Origin: Caulobacter sp. | GTDB lineage: Bacteria > Pseudomonadota > Alphaproteobacteria > Caulobacterales > Caulobacteraceae | Assembly (NCBI GenBank): GCA_014378155.1 | Contig: JACMOF010000199.1 | Location: 1-17,462 of the forward strand | Reading direction: 5' to 3' | Length of the DNA: 17,462 nt | Shown here: positions 9,250 through 17,462 of the stretch, piece after piece | How the letters are laid out: each line of letters begins with the position of its first letter | How positions within the stretch are numbered: the first letter of the stretch is position 1 | Notes under the pieces: generated by a model | The model's database searches: none | What the model was told of the DNA's origin: nothing | What the model saw: the letters and a program-made list of their open reading frames with translations, nothing else | Program-made: the position numbers and the translations under genes

Positions 9250-10415
9250 CGTCCGTGGCGGCTCGACATCGGCAGCCGCTCGACGATCGCGCGGGCGGCG
9301 CGGACCGAGGAGGGCGTTTCCTGCAGGTCGAAGCTTTCAGCAAAGCCTCGCACCTGGACGTCGCTATAGGCGCCGTGGCCGCGCCGCGCTGAGGCGATCG
9401 CGTCAACCAGGCCCTCGACGCTGTCCAGCACCGGACCATAGAGCCAGTGATGAAAGCTCTCATCGCCCTGCCAGGCGGCGTCCGAGGCGTTGAGGAACAG
9501 GCACGGCTTAGGCGTGCGCAGGAACTCGTAGACCTGGCTGGAGACGTCGCCCAGATAGAGGTCGGCCGCGCGGGTATAGGTCATGTCGATCGCGGCGGGC
9601 CCCCCAAGGTCCAGATGGATGCGCGGATGATCGACGAAGGAGGCCAGGGCGTCCACCGTCCGCGGATCCGCGCCGTCGAAGAGGCGGATATGGGGGGCGA
9701 AGATCAGATTGTAACGGTCGTCCGCCGCGAAGGCCTCAAGCACCTGCCGACCCCAGCGCGGCCACGAACCCAGGGTGGGATGGAAATGGGGGTTGTACAG
9801 CACCACCGGCCTGGCCTGGGCGAACACCGGCAGCGGCGAGCCGGGCAGGGCGTCGATGATGTCGAACTTGGGATAACCGACCATGGCGCAGGTCTGGGGC
9901 GTCACCCAGCCCTCGGCGATCATCCGGTCGTACTGCTTGGGTCCGGCGGCCATGACCAGGTCGAAGGCCTTCAGGCGCGGCTCGAACGGCCCGCCGCGAT
10001 CGCCGGCGCCGTGCTGGGTGTAGACCAGCTTGCAGTCCTTGACCCCGAGCTTGCGCAGCAGGGCGGTGGTGCGCTCGGGCGTGACGACGGCGTCGTAGCG
10101 GCCCAAGCGCTGGGCGTTGGCGGCCAGCATCAGGGCCTTGGGCGGGGTCGAGGCGCCCTTCAGCCGCAGGTTCCGCAGCCAGCTTGGCGGTAGCAAACGC
10201 GAGGTGATCGGCGCGCCGCCAAGCTGGGCCAGCAAACCACGCACATAGTCCAGGTGCTCGGCCGTGGTGGCGGCGATCTCGACCTCGACGTCCGGCCAGC
10301 CGCGCGCCAGAGCGACAGCGATCGGCAGGCTGTGCAGAATCTGGTGGGTCTGGGCGATGAACAGGAAACAGACCCGGGGCCTGGCGCCGTTCGCCTTGGC
10401 GTCGGTCTGGATCAC
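9246..10415 (-). CDS. CDP-glycerol:glycerophosphotransferase-like (TagB/TagF family) protein
   Basis: 389 residues with a two-Rossmann, GT-B-like plan. Landmarks are YTQHGAGDR (His135), VGYPKFD (179-185), NPHFHPTLGSW (208-218), a second histidine in FAPHIR (His242) and DLYLGDVSSQVYEF (285-298). The last corresponds to the SD/DYSS element that binds the nucleotide donor in TagB/TagF glycerophosphate transferases. The start is GTG at 10415, overlapping the upstream LptC-like stop by four bases (GTGA), so they are coupled. The family transfers polyol-phosphate or sugar-like groups from CDP- or other nucleotide donors. Because C. crescentus sphingolipids can carry phosphoglycerate head groups, this enzyme is a candidate for a head-group step; that is inference. 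It has no signal peptide or membrane helix, so it acts on the cytoplasmic side. Confidence 0.68.
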   Translation of the reverse strand: MIQTDAKANGARPRVCFLFIAQTHQILHSLPIAVALARGWPDVEVEIAATTAEHLDYVRGLLAQLGGAPITSRLLPPSWLRNLRLKGASTPPKALMLAANAQRLGRYDAVVTPERTTALLRKLGVKDCKLVYTQHGAGDRGGPFEPRLKAFDLVMAAGPKQYDRMIAEGWVTPQTCAMVGYPKFDIIDALPGSPLPVFAQARPVVLYNPHFHPTLGSWPRWGRQVLEAFAADDRYNLIFAPHIRLFDGADPRTVDALASFVDHPRIHLDLGGPAAIDMTYTRAADLYLGDVSSQVYEFLRTPKPCLFLNASDAAWQGDESFHHWLYGPVLDSVEGLVDAIASARRGHGAYSDVQVRGFAESFDLQETPSSVRAARAIVERLPMSSRHGR

Positions 10416-11029
10416 TTTTGCGGTGTGATGCGCGTGCGCACCCGGCCCTTGAAGATTACCCGGTCGCCCTTGTCGCTGGCCGAATAGCTGTCGGCCTGGA
10501 TGGCGCTGTTGTTCGGGCCCAGGCCCTGCACGGCGGCGCCGCCGACCAGGTCGCCGGTGCGGGTGTCGATCAGGGCCTTCTGCGAGGCGAACTGATAGCC
10601 TTGGCCATTGTCGATCTTGACGTCGCCGGTCAGCAGCAGCGAGCCCTTCTCCTCCTTATAGACGCCGTCCTTGGACGCGACGTGGGTAGGGGCGTCGGAG
10701 CCGTAGCCGCGCGTCAGCTGAGGGGTCTTGAGAAACACCTGGTCGGGATTGGCCGGATCGCGCGTGGCCGAACTGGCGGTGATCAGGAAGGCGCGGCCGT
10801 CCTTCATCGCGCCCGTGAAGCGGGGATTGTCCATGCGCAGCGATGCGCCCGAGGCGACGGGCGCGTCCTTGGCCGCCAGGGCGCGGATCGTGCCCTGGCC
10901 GACGATGGTCACGGCCACGCCGATGGCGATGACCGGCAGGAGCAGGCGCAAGGCCCGCACCGACGGGCGGTGGCGGTTGCGGTTCTTCTTGCGGATCGGA
11001 TGGGCGGTGGCGGGGGTGAGGGCGATCAT
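10412..11029 (-). CDS. LptC-like periplasmic lipid export protein
   Basis: A 205-residue protein with a basic N-terminus (residues 10-25), one membrane helix (about 26-46) and a beta-rich periplasmic domain with the repeated strand phrases typical of LptC/LptA jellyrolls (GVYKEEKGSLLLTGDV, then a GRVRTRI end). LptC bridges the inner-membrane LptBFG exporter to LptA and passes lipopolysaccharide across the periplasm. The housekeeping lptC of alphaproteobacteria normally sits before lptA, lptB and rpoN, none of which is here, so this looks like a second copy. As the first gene of the sphingolipid operon it may carry sphingolipid rather than LPS. ATG 11029 was chosen; it lies 95 bases after the upstream same-strand gene, and no convincing promoter was found there. 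Confidence 0.75.
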   Translation of the reverse strand: MIALTPATAHPIRKKNRNRHRPSVRALRLLLPVIAIGVAVTIVGQGTIRALAAKDAPVASGASLRMDNPRFTGAMKDGRAFLITASSATRDPANPDQVFLKTPQLTRGYGSDAPTHVASKDGVYKEEKGSLLLTGDVKIDNGQGYQFASQKALIDTRTGDLVGGAAVQGLGPNNSAIQADSYSASDKGDRVIFKGRVRTRITPQK

Positions 11030-11124
11030 GACTGTACGAACTGCGGGCGACGGATCACCGGATTAAGCCTCCCGGCGCGATCCCCAAAGCGGGAATCCGA
11101 CCCTGCCTTTCGCCGGGCCGGGGG

Positions 11125-11892
11125 TCAACGTCCGGAGGCGATCAGGCTGGTGCGTTCCTCCGTGCTCAGCGGCCGCCAGCGGCCCTCGGGCAGGTCGCCC
11201 AGCAGCAGATCGCCGATGCGGATCCGCAGCAGATCGACGACGACCAGCTCGACCAGCTCGCACATCCGGCGGATCTGGCGGTTGCGGCCTTCGGTCAGGA
11301 TGAACTTGAGCTGCTGGCGGCCCACCACCTCGACCCCGGCCGGGCGCAGGGCGCGCTCGTCCAGCTCCAGCCCGTGCCGCAACAGGGCGAGTTTTTCGTC
11401 GGTGATCCAGCCATCGACCCAGACCAGATATTCCTTTTCGAGCTCGGAGGCCGGGCCGATCACCGCCTTGGCCACCACCCCGTCCTCGGAGAGGATCAGC
11501 AGGCCGCGCGAATCCATGTCCAGGCGTCCCACCGGAGCCAGCTTGTTGTCGAAGCCGGGGATCACGGGGCTCTGGCCGTACAGCGCCTCGCGGGTCAGCA
11601 GGCGGACGGCTGGAACCTGGCCGGTGTCGGGCTGGGCCGAGACGATGCCGATCGGCTTGTGGATCATCACCGTCAGGGCGCCTTCCAGCTGCGCCTGGGC
11701 GCGGTCGGACAGCACCAGGGTCTGGCCCGGCTCGATCTTGCGGCCAACGTCGTCGACTCGCAGGCCGTCGATCGACACCAGGCCCTGGCTGATCAGCGCC
11801 TCGGCCTCGCGGCGCGAACAGACGCCGTTCTGGGCCAGCCAGCGGTTGACGCGCTGCGGCTCGGCTTCGTCATAGAGGCGGGTCCAGGCCAT
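11125..11892 (-). CDS. rluF: RsuA-family pseudouridine synthase (RluB/RluF type)
   Basis: 255 residues. An N-terminal S4 RNA-binding domain (RVNRWLAQNGVCSRREAEAL, about 14-33) is followed by the synthase domain with catalytic Asp125 in VGRLDMDSRGLL and the closing EGRNRQIRRM motif of RsuA-type enzymes. ELEKEYLVWVDGWIT and the LPEGRW end resemble RluF (23S rRNA U2604) more than RsuA, but RluB cannot be excluded. Start: ATG 11892 places the S4 domain near the N-terminus as usual. An in-frame ATG at 11958 would add 22 residues that look non-conserved, and it has a weak AAGG five bases before it. The gene reads towards the lptC-like gene on the same strand but is functionally unrelated. Confidence 0.85.
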   Translation of the reverse strand: MAWTRLYDEAEPQRVNRWLAQNGVCSRREAEALISQGLVSIDGLRVDDVGRKIEPGQTLVLSDRAQAQLEGALTVMIHKPIGIVSAQPDTGQVPAVRLLTREALYGQSPVIPGFDNKLAPVGRLDMDSRGLLILSEDGVVAKAVIGPASELEKEYLVWVDGWITDEKLALLRHGLELDERALRPAGVEVVGRQQLKFILTEGRNRQIRRMCELVELVVVDLLRIRIGDLLLGDLPEGRWRPLSTEERTSLIASGR

Positions 11893-12007
11893 GGCGGGGC
11901 GTCCAGAGGAGTGAGCGGGCCTGTCTAGGGCCGCGAGGCGGGTCTGGGCAACCGCCATGGGACCTTGGCCGTTTCAGGGACCGTGAAATCTGGCTTGGAG
12001 CACCCCG

Positions 12008-12310
12008 ATGACCGACCGCGTCGCCAACGAGACCGCCCTGACTGAGGTTATGGAGTTCATGGCCAGCCCCCCCGTCAAGGACACCCCGGAGGACGCCCGG
12101 TTCGGGCAGCGTTTGCTGCAGGTCCTGGCGGCCTCGATCGTTGATGATCCGCTCGACGAGGACGACCCCGTTTGCACGGCCGAACTGACGCTGGACGCGG
12201 ATCTGAGAGCCCGGCTGGAAAAGGCGTCGCTCGAGCGAAACCATAATGCGTTCGGCGGCTATGCCGACGGCATGGGACCGACCTTGGGCGGTGGACTGAA
12301 CAAGGAATAG
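12008..12310 (+). CDS. Small acidic protein of unknown function
   Basis: A 100-residue soluble acidic protein with no recognised family. GGAG lies seven bases before ATG 12008, and codon use matches the neighbours, so I believe it is real. A hydrophobic helix-like stretch (RFGQRLLQVLAASIV, 31-45) is followed by an acidic run (DDPLDEDDP) and a Gly-rich end. It is divergent from the pseudouridine synthase gene, with about 115 bases between the starts. The stop is 11 bases before a copy of the 107-bp repeat. No function is proposed. Confidence 0.7.
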   Translation: MTDRVANETALTEVMEFMASPPVKDTPEDARFGQRLLQVLAASIVDDPLDEDDPVCTAELTLDADLRARLEKASLERNHNAFGGYADGMGPTLGGGLNKE

Positions 12311-12320
12311 GGCCCCGCCC

Positions 12321-12427
12321 TAGAGCATTTCCCGACCTGACTGCGTCAGGCCGTGAGCTCTAGTTTTTTGTTTTGACGCATTTTTCTTCAGGCGAACCGG
12401 AACCACTTCGCTCGAAAAATGCCCTAG
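12321..12427. repeat. 107-bp structured dispersed repeat, copy 1
   Basis: The same unit occurs at 17182-17288, with four differences in 107 bases. It contains two hairpins. TAGAGC pairs with GCTCTA around an inner CCTGAC/GTCAGG stem, followed on the + strand by TTTTTTGTTTT, which resembles an intrinsic terminator. GCATTTTTC pairs with GAAAAATGC around an inner GCGAA/TTCGC. The outer ends are also inverted (CTAGAGCATTT against AAATGCCCTAG, one mismatch here). It sits between convergent small genes, and its right-hand CTAG supplies the stop codon of the gene at 12424-12615. Confidence 0.85.
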
Positions 12428-12615
12428 ACCTTGCCGCCGGGACTGTTCTTGAAGGTGTCGCCCACCTCGGCGGCGTCGCCGCCGTCGGGACCCGCCGTGC
12501 GGCGTTCCTTGTGACCGGTCTTCACCGTGTCGTGCTCGGAGACCAGCCCTGGGCGGTCGCCAAGGGGTAGGGCGGCATTAGCCTCGCGGCCGGGGCTGTT
12601 GATCTTGTCGGCCAT
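12424..12615 (-). CDS. Small hydrophilic protein of unknown function
   Basis: 63 residues beginning MADKINSPGREAN, rich in Gly, Asp, Lys and charged residues and probably unfolded or cytoplasmic. AAGGAG lies about six bases before ATG 12615, a much better start than any upstream codon, and supports a real gene despite the short length. It is divergent from the coiled-coil gene at 12719. The stop codon TAG (12426-12424) belongs to the edge of the 107-bp repeat, so the C-terminus may have been set by that element. No family was recognised. Confidence 0.65.
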   Translation of the reverse strand: MADKINSPGREANAALPLGDRPGLVSEHDTVKTGHKERRTAGPDGGDAAEVGDTFKNSPGGKV

Positions 12616-12718
12616 GTTGGCTCCTTGCCAATGCATGGAAAGGAAAGCCTTCGACGAGGCCCTGAGTTCCGACCTTGACCGAACGGAACACCACGGCGGC
12701 GTCGATCGTTGCGAGGCC

Positions 12719-13174
12719 ATGGCGCGCAAGCTCAAGGTGTTTTCCTGGTCCGACGGCCTCCACGACTACACGGTGGCCACGACGTCGCGCGCCAAGGCCC
12801 TGGAGGCCTGGGATGTCGGCCACGACCTGTTCAAGGACGGCACGGCCAAGGCGGTCGAGACGGGCGCCGCTTTCGACGCCGCGGTGGCCACGCCAGACAC
12901 GGTGATCACCCGGCTCGCCGGCGGATTGAGCGCGGCGCTGAAGGCCCTGCCGGCCAAGGCCCGCCGCAAACCCTCCAAGGCGGAGACCGCGCGGGCCGAG
13001 GCGCTGGCCGGGCTGCGGGCCGAACTGAAGGCGCTGGAGGACGAGGCCGAGGCCTCCGAAGTGGCCTTCGCCGAGCGGCGCGGGACGCTGGAGGCCGAAG
13101 AGGCGGCGGCCAACGAAGGCTTTGCGACGCGGCGGGCGGCCCTGGAAAATGCGATCAAGGCGGCGGCAAAGTAG
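12719..13174 (+). CDS. Uncharacterised protein with C-terminal coiled coil
   Basis: 151 residues. The first 65 or so (KLKVFSWSDGLHDYTVATTS, then AKALEAWDVGHDLFKDG) look like a small globular domain. From about residue 75 the chain is Ala/Glu/Arg-rich with heptad-like spacing and is probably a long coiled coil. ATG 12719 was chosen because the conserved-looking sequence starts there; the GAGG before it is closer than ideal. An in-frame ATG at 12635 is possible but would run into the promoter region of the divergent gene at 12615. The 3' end faces the carboxylesterase gene with 24 bases between. I recall uncharacterised alphaproteobacterial proteins of this kind but cannot name a function. Confidence 0.65.
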   Translation: MARKLKVFSWSDGLHDYTVATTSRAKALEAWDVGHDLFKDGTAKAVETGAAFDAAVATPDTVITRLAGGLSAALKALPAKARRKPSKAETARAEALAGLRAELKALEDEAEASEVAFAERRGTLEAEEAAANEGFATRRAALENAIKAAAK

Positions 13175-13198
13175 GTCCTCCCCCACAGGGGCAGGATT

Positions 13199-14755
13199 TT
13201 ACTTCCCCACGCTCTCCAGCAGCCGCAGCCGGGCAATGTCCGGATCGGCCACCAGCCGCGTCTCCGGCCCGATCAGCATCTTCTTCGGCGACGTCTCAGG
13301 CGTGTAGGCGGTCCACGGTGGCAGGCCCGGGCCATTGGGGTCGCCAGACCGCGCGAAATTCACCCAATAGGACGACATCTGGTCGGCCACGCGGCGATCG
13401 ACGGCGTCCACCGTCCAGGTCTTGAGGATCTCCGGGTGGTCGAACACATAGACGATGTCGGCCGAATGGAAGGCGCCGAAGCTCTTGCCGCGATTGTTCG
13501 CCCCGAACCAGTCGTCCGGCGTCTTGGGCGCATGGTCGAAGCGGTAGACATAGACGGGCGCCTTGCCTGTGCGGGACTGGGCCGTGGCCCAGCGCCAGGT
13601 TGGCAGGCCCATCCACAGGTCGCCGGCATACATGACCCGCGAGGCCTGGGCCGTGGCGGCCGGATCGGCCGGATAATGCGCCAGGGCCTCGCCGACCCGC
13701 GCGCCGAAGCGCTCGGCCAGCACCTGCTGCAGGGCCTTGGCGCCAAACACGCCGCCTTCCATCAGGCTGCCCTCGTCATGGTTCCAGCCGACCAGCAGCG
13801 GCACGTCCGACTGCTGGTGGTCGTCGAAGGTAGCGGGGGCGGAGGCCGGAAGGATCCAGCCGTCGAGGACGGGGCCGAAGTTCAGGCCGGTGTCGGGCGC
13901 GACCCATAAGGCCAGGATCTCGGCCGACGAGCGGCCGCGCAGTTGGGCCAGGGTCTGGCCGCCCAGGGCCTTGCCGAACGCCACGCCCACCGCCTCGCCC
14001 TGGGCCAGGGTCTTGTCATCGCCCAGCATGCCGAAGGCCGAGCCGCTCTCGCCGATGGCGCGGTGAAACAGGCCCTTGGCCTGGGGCGAGATCATCAGTC
14101 GGCTGACGGCGTCTGGTCCCGCCGACTCCCCGGCGATGGTGACGTTGTTCGGGTCGCCACCGAAGGTCTTGGCGTTGTCGCGCACCCAGCGCAGGGCGGC
14201 GATCATGTCGGCCAGGGCCTGGTCGCCGCTGGCGTGGTTCGGCGATTCGGCCGTCAGTTCGGGATGGGCCAGGAAGCCGAAGGCGCCCAGGCGATAGTTG
14301 ATGGTCACCACCACCACGCCCTTGCGGGCCAGACCCACGCCGTCGTGACGCGGCTCGGCGCCCGACCCCGCGCCATAGCCGCCGCCGTGGATCCAGAAGA
14401 ACACCGGCAGGGCCTGGCCCGGCTTCGCGGCGGTGCTGACGTTCAGATATAGGCAGTCCTCGCTCATCGACGGGGTGAAGGGGTCAAGGTCGGCGTAGCG
14501 CTTGGGCTGCAGGCAGTTGGGGGAGAAGGCGTCAGCGGGACGCACGCCGGTCCAGGGCTGGACGGGGGCCGGCGGCTTCCAGCGGCGCTCGCCGGTCGGC
14601 GGGGCGGCGTAGGGCAGGCCCCTGTAGACGCGCACGCCGTCAGGCGCGGCGGGGGTGGCGGCGATCTCACCGCCAGTGACCTTCAGGGTCTGGGCGGCGG
14701 CGGGTGTGGCCAGCAACGCCAGGACCAGCAAGGGCAGGGCGAAGGCGCGGATCAT
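13199..14755 (-). CDS. Secreted type-B carboxylesterase
   Basis: 518 residues with a cleavable signal peptide (IRAFALPLLVLALLATPAAA, about 2-21). Type-B carboxylesterase motifs appear in order: EDCLYLNV (99-106), the oxyanion HGGGY (123-127), the nucleophile elbow GESAG with Ser211, the acid Glu328 in NHDEGS and the base His430 in GAFHSADIVYVF. It should hydrolyse esters in the periplasm or outside the cell. The residues after the elbow are PDAV where most family members have G/A-rich sequence, a small oddity. ATG 14755 overlaps the TGA of the cyclophilin gene by four bases, and the signal peptide begins there; longer readings upstream run through the cyclophilin gene. The substrate is unknown. 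Confidence 0.88.
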   Translation of the reverse strand: MIRAFALPLLVLALLATPAAAQTLKVTGGEIAATPAAPDGVRVYRGLPYAAPPTGERRWKPPAPVQPWTGVRPADAFSPNCLQPKRYADLDPFTPSMSEDCLYLNVSTAAKPGQALPVFFWIHGGGYGAGSGAEPRHDGVGLARKGVVVVTINYRLGAFGFLAHPELTAESPNHASGDQALADMIAALRWVRDNAKTFGGDPNNVTIAGESAGPDAVSRLMISPQAKGLFHRAIGESGSAFGMLGDDKTLAQGEAVGVAFGKALGGQTLAQLRGRSSAEILALWVAPDTGLNFGPVLDGWILPASAPATFDDHQQSDVPLLVGWNHDEGSLMEGGVFGAKALQQVLAERFGARVGEALAHYPADPAATAQASRVMYAGDLWMGLPTWRWATAQSRTGKAPVYVYRFDHAPKTPDDWFGANNRGKSFGAFHSADIVYVFDHPEILKTWTVDAVDRRVADQMSSYWVNFARSGDPNGPGLPPWTAYTPETSPKKMLIGPETRLVADPDIARLRLLESVGK

Positions 14756-15369
14756 GCGGCGGCCCGTTTCATGCTGAGGATTTGAACCGGGGGGTTCAGG
14801 AACTCGCCCTTCATCGCCGGCACGGGAGCGGGACCGTCGCTGCGTAGGGCCAGGATCGTCTTGACGATCGCCAGGCCCTCGACGACCTGGCCGAACGCCG
14901 CGAAGCCCTGGTTGTCGCCAGGCGCGCCCGGATGGGCGTCGAGATAGGGCAGGGGATTGGCGCAAATGAAGAAGTCGGCCGTGGCGGTGCCGGGCGCATT
15001 GCGAGTGATCGAAATCGTCCCGGCCTTGTGCTTCAGGCCGGTTGTCCGCGTGCTTTCATGGGCGATCGGGGCGAAACGCCGGGCCCGAGCTGCGGGTCCG
15101 CCCTGGATCGTCCCCGCGCCCTTGACGCCCTTGGTGCGCGCCGCCCGATAGATCGTGCCGCCGTCGTATTTGTGGGCGTCCACATAGCGCAGGAAGTTGC
15201 CGGCGGTGATTGGGGCCTTGGCGGTTTCCAGCTCGACCACGATGGCGCCGTGATTGGTCTGGATGACCACGCGCGGCTTAGCTGTCGCCGCCAGGGCGTC
15301 TAGGGGACTAGCCGCCAGCAGTCCGGCGGCGCCCAGCAGGCTTCGACGGCGGATCGTTGCGCTGTCCAT
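14752..15369 (-). CDS. Peptidyl-prolyl cis-trans isomerase, cyclophilin type, Tat-exported
   Basis: 205 residues with a twin-arginine leader (IRRRSLLGAAGLL, residues 6-18, and a likely cut after DALA near 27), then a cyclophilin domain: VVIQTNHGAIVVEL, the catalytic Arg75 in GTIYRAAR, Gln89 in TIQGG, ADFFIC (131-136) and FAAFGQVVEGL (156-166). It should catalyse proline isomerisation in the periplasm. The loop between the catalytic Arg and Gln is about six residues longer than in E. coli PpiB, as in a known divergent cyclophilin group. A perfect AAGGAGG lies six bases before ATG 15369. It is coupled to the carboxylesterase gene by a 4-bp overlap and follows the thiolase gene by 59 bases. Confidence 0.88.
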   Translation of the reverse strand: MDSATIRRRSLLGAAGLLAASPLDALAATAKPRVVIQTNHGAIVVELETAKAPITAGNFLRYVDAHKYDGGTIYRAARTKGVKGAGTIQGGPAARARRFAPIAHESTRTTGLKHKAGTISITRNAPGTATADFFICANPLPYLDAHPGAPGDNQGFAAFGQVVEGLAIVKTILALRSDGPAPVPAMKGEFLNPPVQILSMKRAAA

Positions 15370-15428
15370 CTTGGTCCTCCTTGATCTTCCACGATGCTTA
15401 GCGCGTGGGGAGAGGAAGAGGCGAGGCC

Positions 15429-16631
<1,203 letters not shown>

Positions 16632-16649
16632 GGGCGGTGGCTTTCGAAC

Positions 16650-16666
16650 GGGTGTTTGACACACCC
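16650..16666. promoter_or_regulatory. Palindrome (possible operator) between pcaF-like and GNAT genes
   Basis: GGGTGT, centre TTGAC, ACACCC: a perfect 6-bp inverted repeat 18 bases before the thiolase ATG, inside the 121-bp divergent intergenic region. Its position fits a repressor or activator site for the leftward thiolase gene. The binding protein is unknown. Confidence 0.4.
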
Positions 16667-16752
16667 TAGCCACCCTCGGCGTGGGATCAAGATCAGTCCT
16701 CGCAGCCACCTCCCCCGTTTCATGGCTGAGGAGATCTGGGCTAGCGTCACCC

Positions 16753-17184
16753 ATGACCTTCACCCCCGTGATCCGCGAGACCGACAAGCCGTCGCTAGCC
16801 TCCTACCAGCAAGGCCTGAAGGTCCTGCGCGCGACCACGACCGACGCGGTTGGCCCGCCCGACAACCACGACTTCGCGCTATTGATCACGGCGCCCGGCG
16901 ACACGACGGTGCGCGGCGGCCTGTGGGGACAGTCGCGGTGGGGCGCGTTCTATGTGGACATGCTGGTCGTGCCCGAGGACTTGCAGCACATCGGAATGGG
17001 CACGAGCCTGATGCAGCGCGCGGAGACCGAGGCCCGCGGGCGCGGCTGCCACCTGATGTGGCTCGACACCTACGCCTTCCAGGCCCGCCCGTTCTACGAA
17101 CGCCTGGGCTTCGAGGTGTTCGGCCAGATGGACGGATCAGAACCGATCTATCCGCGCTGGTTCATGCGCAAGGTGCTGGCCTAG
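16753..17184 (+). CDS. GNAT-family N-acetyltransferase
   Basis: 143 residues with the acetyl-CoA-binding pattern of GNAT enzymes: the strand [19 protein letters not shown], then [11 protein letters not shown] (the Q/RxxGxG/A loop is HIGMGTS), and the late [15 protein letters not shown] segment. It would move an acetyl group from acetyl-CoA to an unknown amine. ATG 16753 starts the family-like sequence; no good ribosome site is seen close by (a GGAG lies about 18 bases away), so the start is less certain. It is divergent from the thiolase gene. Its stop codon TAG is the first three bases of the second 107-bp repeat. Confidence 0.82.
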   Translation: MTFTPVIRETDKPSLASYQQGLKVLRATTTDAVGPPDNHDFALLITAPGDTTVRGGLWGQSRWGAFYVDMLVVPEDLQHIGMGTSLMQRAETEARGRGCHLMWLDTYAFQARPFYERLGFEVFGQMDGSEPIYPRWFMRKVLA

Positions 17185-17288
17185 AGCATTTCCCGACCTG
17201 ACTGCGTCAGGCCGTGAGCTCTAATCTTTTGTTTTGACGCATTTTTCTTCACGCGAACCGGAACCACTTCGCTCGAAAAATGCTCTAG
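17182..17288. repeat. 107-bp structured dispersed repeat, copy 2
   Basis: 103 of 107 bases match the copy at 12321-12427, in the same orientation. Here the outer inverted ends are perfect over 11 bases if the preceding C is counted (CTAGAGCATTT / AAATGCTCTAG). Both inner hairpins are kept, including the T-rich tract TCTTTTGTTTT after the first. It lies between the convergent GNAT gene and the gene ending at 17329, and supplies the GNAT stop codon. Confidence 0.85.
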
Positions 17289-17293
17289 CGTTT

Positions 17294-17319
17294 GGGGACA
17301 CGCGCCTGCGCGTGTCCCC
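17294..17319. terminator. Strong hairpin between convergent genes
   Basis: GGGGACACGCG, loop CCTG, CGCGTGTCCCC: a perfect 11-bp stem. It is just after the second 107-bp repeat and 10 bases from the stop of the leftward gene at the right edge, so it could stop transcription from both sides. No T-run follows, hence Rho-dependent action, a REP-type element or mRNA 3'-end protection are alternatives. Confidence 0.5.
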
Positions 17320-17328
17320 ATCCCAAAC

Positions 17329-17462
17329 CTAAGCCCCCAGATAGCGGATCAGCGCCGCCATGTTTTCGATATAGGCGCCGGTAGAGATGCCCGGCTTGGG
17401 CACGTCGGCGATGTAGGGCGAGGTGTCGGTGGGATCGCCTACGCGGGTCGTGGAGAACTCGC
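17329..17462 (-). CDS. C-terminal end of an unidentified protein
   Basis: Reading leftwards from the window edge, one frame is open for 43 codons and ends in TAG at 17331-17329. The peptide includes VGDPTDTSPYIADVPKPG and ends with an amphipathic helix ENMAALIRYLGA. Codon use is like the rest of the window and the other two frames are blocked or unlikely, so it is probably the tail of a real gene. I do not recognise the family. Confidence 0.6.
   Translation of the reverse strand, partial: EFSTTRVGDPTDTSPYIADVPKPGISTGAYIENMAALIRYLGA

Noticed and set aside
11030..11124. Promoter for the sphingolipid operon before the lptC-like gene
   Set aside because: TTGACC and CTTAAT are present, but no pair has acceptable spacing; I could not support a specific promoter.
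13199..14965. Longer 588-residue start for the carboxylesterase
   Set aside because: The extra N-terminus lies in the cyclophilin coding region, and a normal signal peptide begins at ATG 14755.

Overview
The window is GC-rich and densely coded. It looks like the chromosome of an alphaproteobacterium of the Caulobacter/Phenylobacterium type (family Caulobacteraceae). The main reason is a gene block in the order serine palmitoyltransferase, acyl carrier protein, NAD-dependent epimerase (ceramide reductase) and acyl-ACP synthetase, which matches the sphingolipid locus of Caulobacter crescentus as I remember it. No tRNA, rRNA, CRISPR array or phage gene was seen.

Left part (1-3391, + strand): the 3' part of a two-domain retropepsin-like aspartic protease gene that carries a one-base frameshift, then a FATP-type long-chain acyl-CoA synthetase, then a lipoprotein esterase of the alpha/beta-hydrolase fold. 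The intergenic stretch 3392-3647 holds a ~99-bp internally deleted IS30-type remnant with both inverted ends, and a separate REP-like GC hairpin.

Centre (3648-11029, - strand): seven genes transcribed leftwards, most with 1-4 bp overlaps or 3-bp gaps. In transcription order they are an LptC-like periplasmic protein, a CDP-glycerol/TagB-like glycerophosphotransferase, a MOP/Wzx-like flippase, fatty acyl-AMP ligase/acyl-ACP synthetase, ceramide reductase, dedicated ACP, and serine palmitoyltransferase. The last four account for making and reducing the long-chain base and for loading its acyl donor. I infer that the first three decorate, flip and export the sphingolipid. Ceramide synthase itself is not in the window; in C. 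crescentus it lies a few genes beyond spt, which here would be past the left edge. The only real gap in the array (59 bp, before acp) follows a small terminator-like hairpin, so acp-spt may be regulated separately.

Right part (11125-17462): an RluB/RluF-type pseudouridine synthase; three small uncharacterised genes; a leftward set of PcaF-like thiolase, Tat-exported cyclophilin and secreted type-B carboxylesterase (the last two overlap by 4 bp); a divergent GNAT acetyltransferase; and the last 43 codons of an unidentified gene on the - strand. Two copies of a 107-bp structured repeat (103/107 identical) lie at 12321-12427 and 17182-17288. Each is between convergent genes, and in each case one edge supplies a TAG stop codon to a neighbour.
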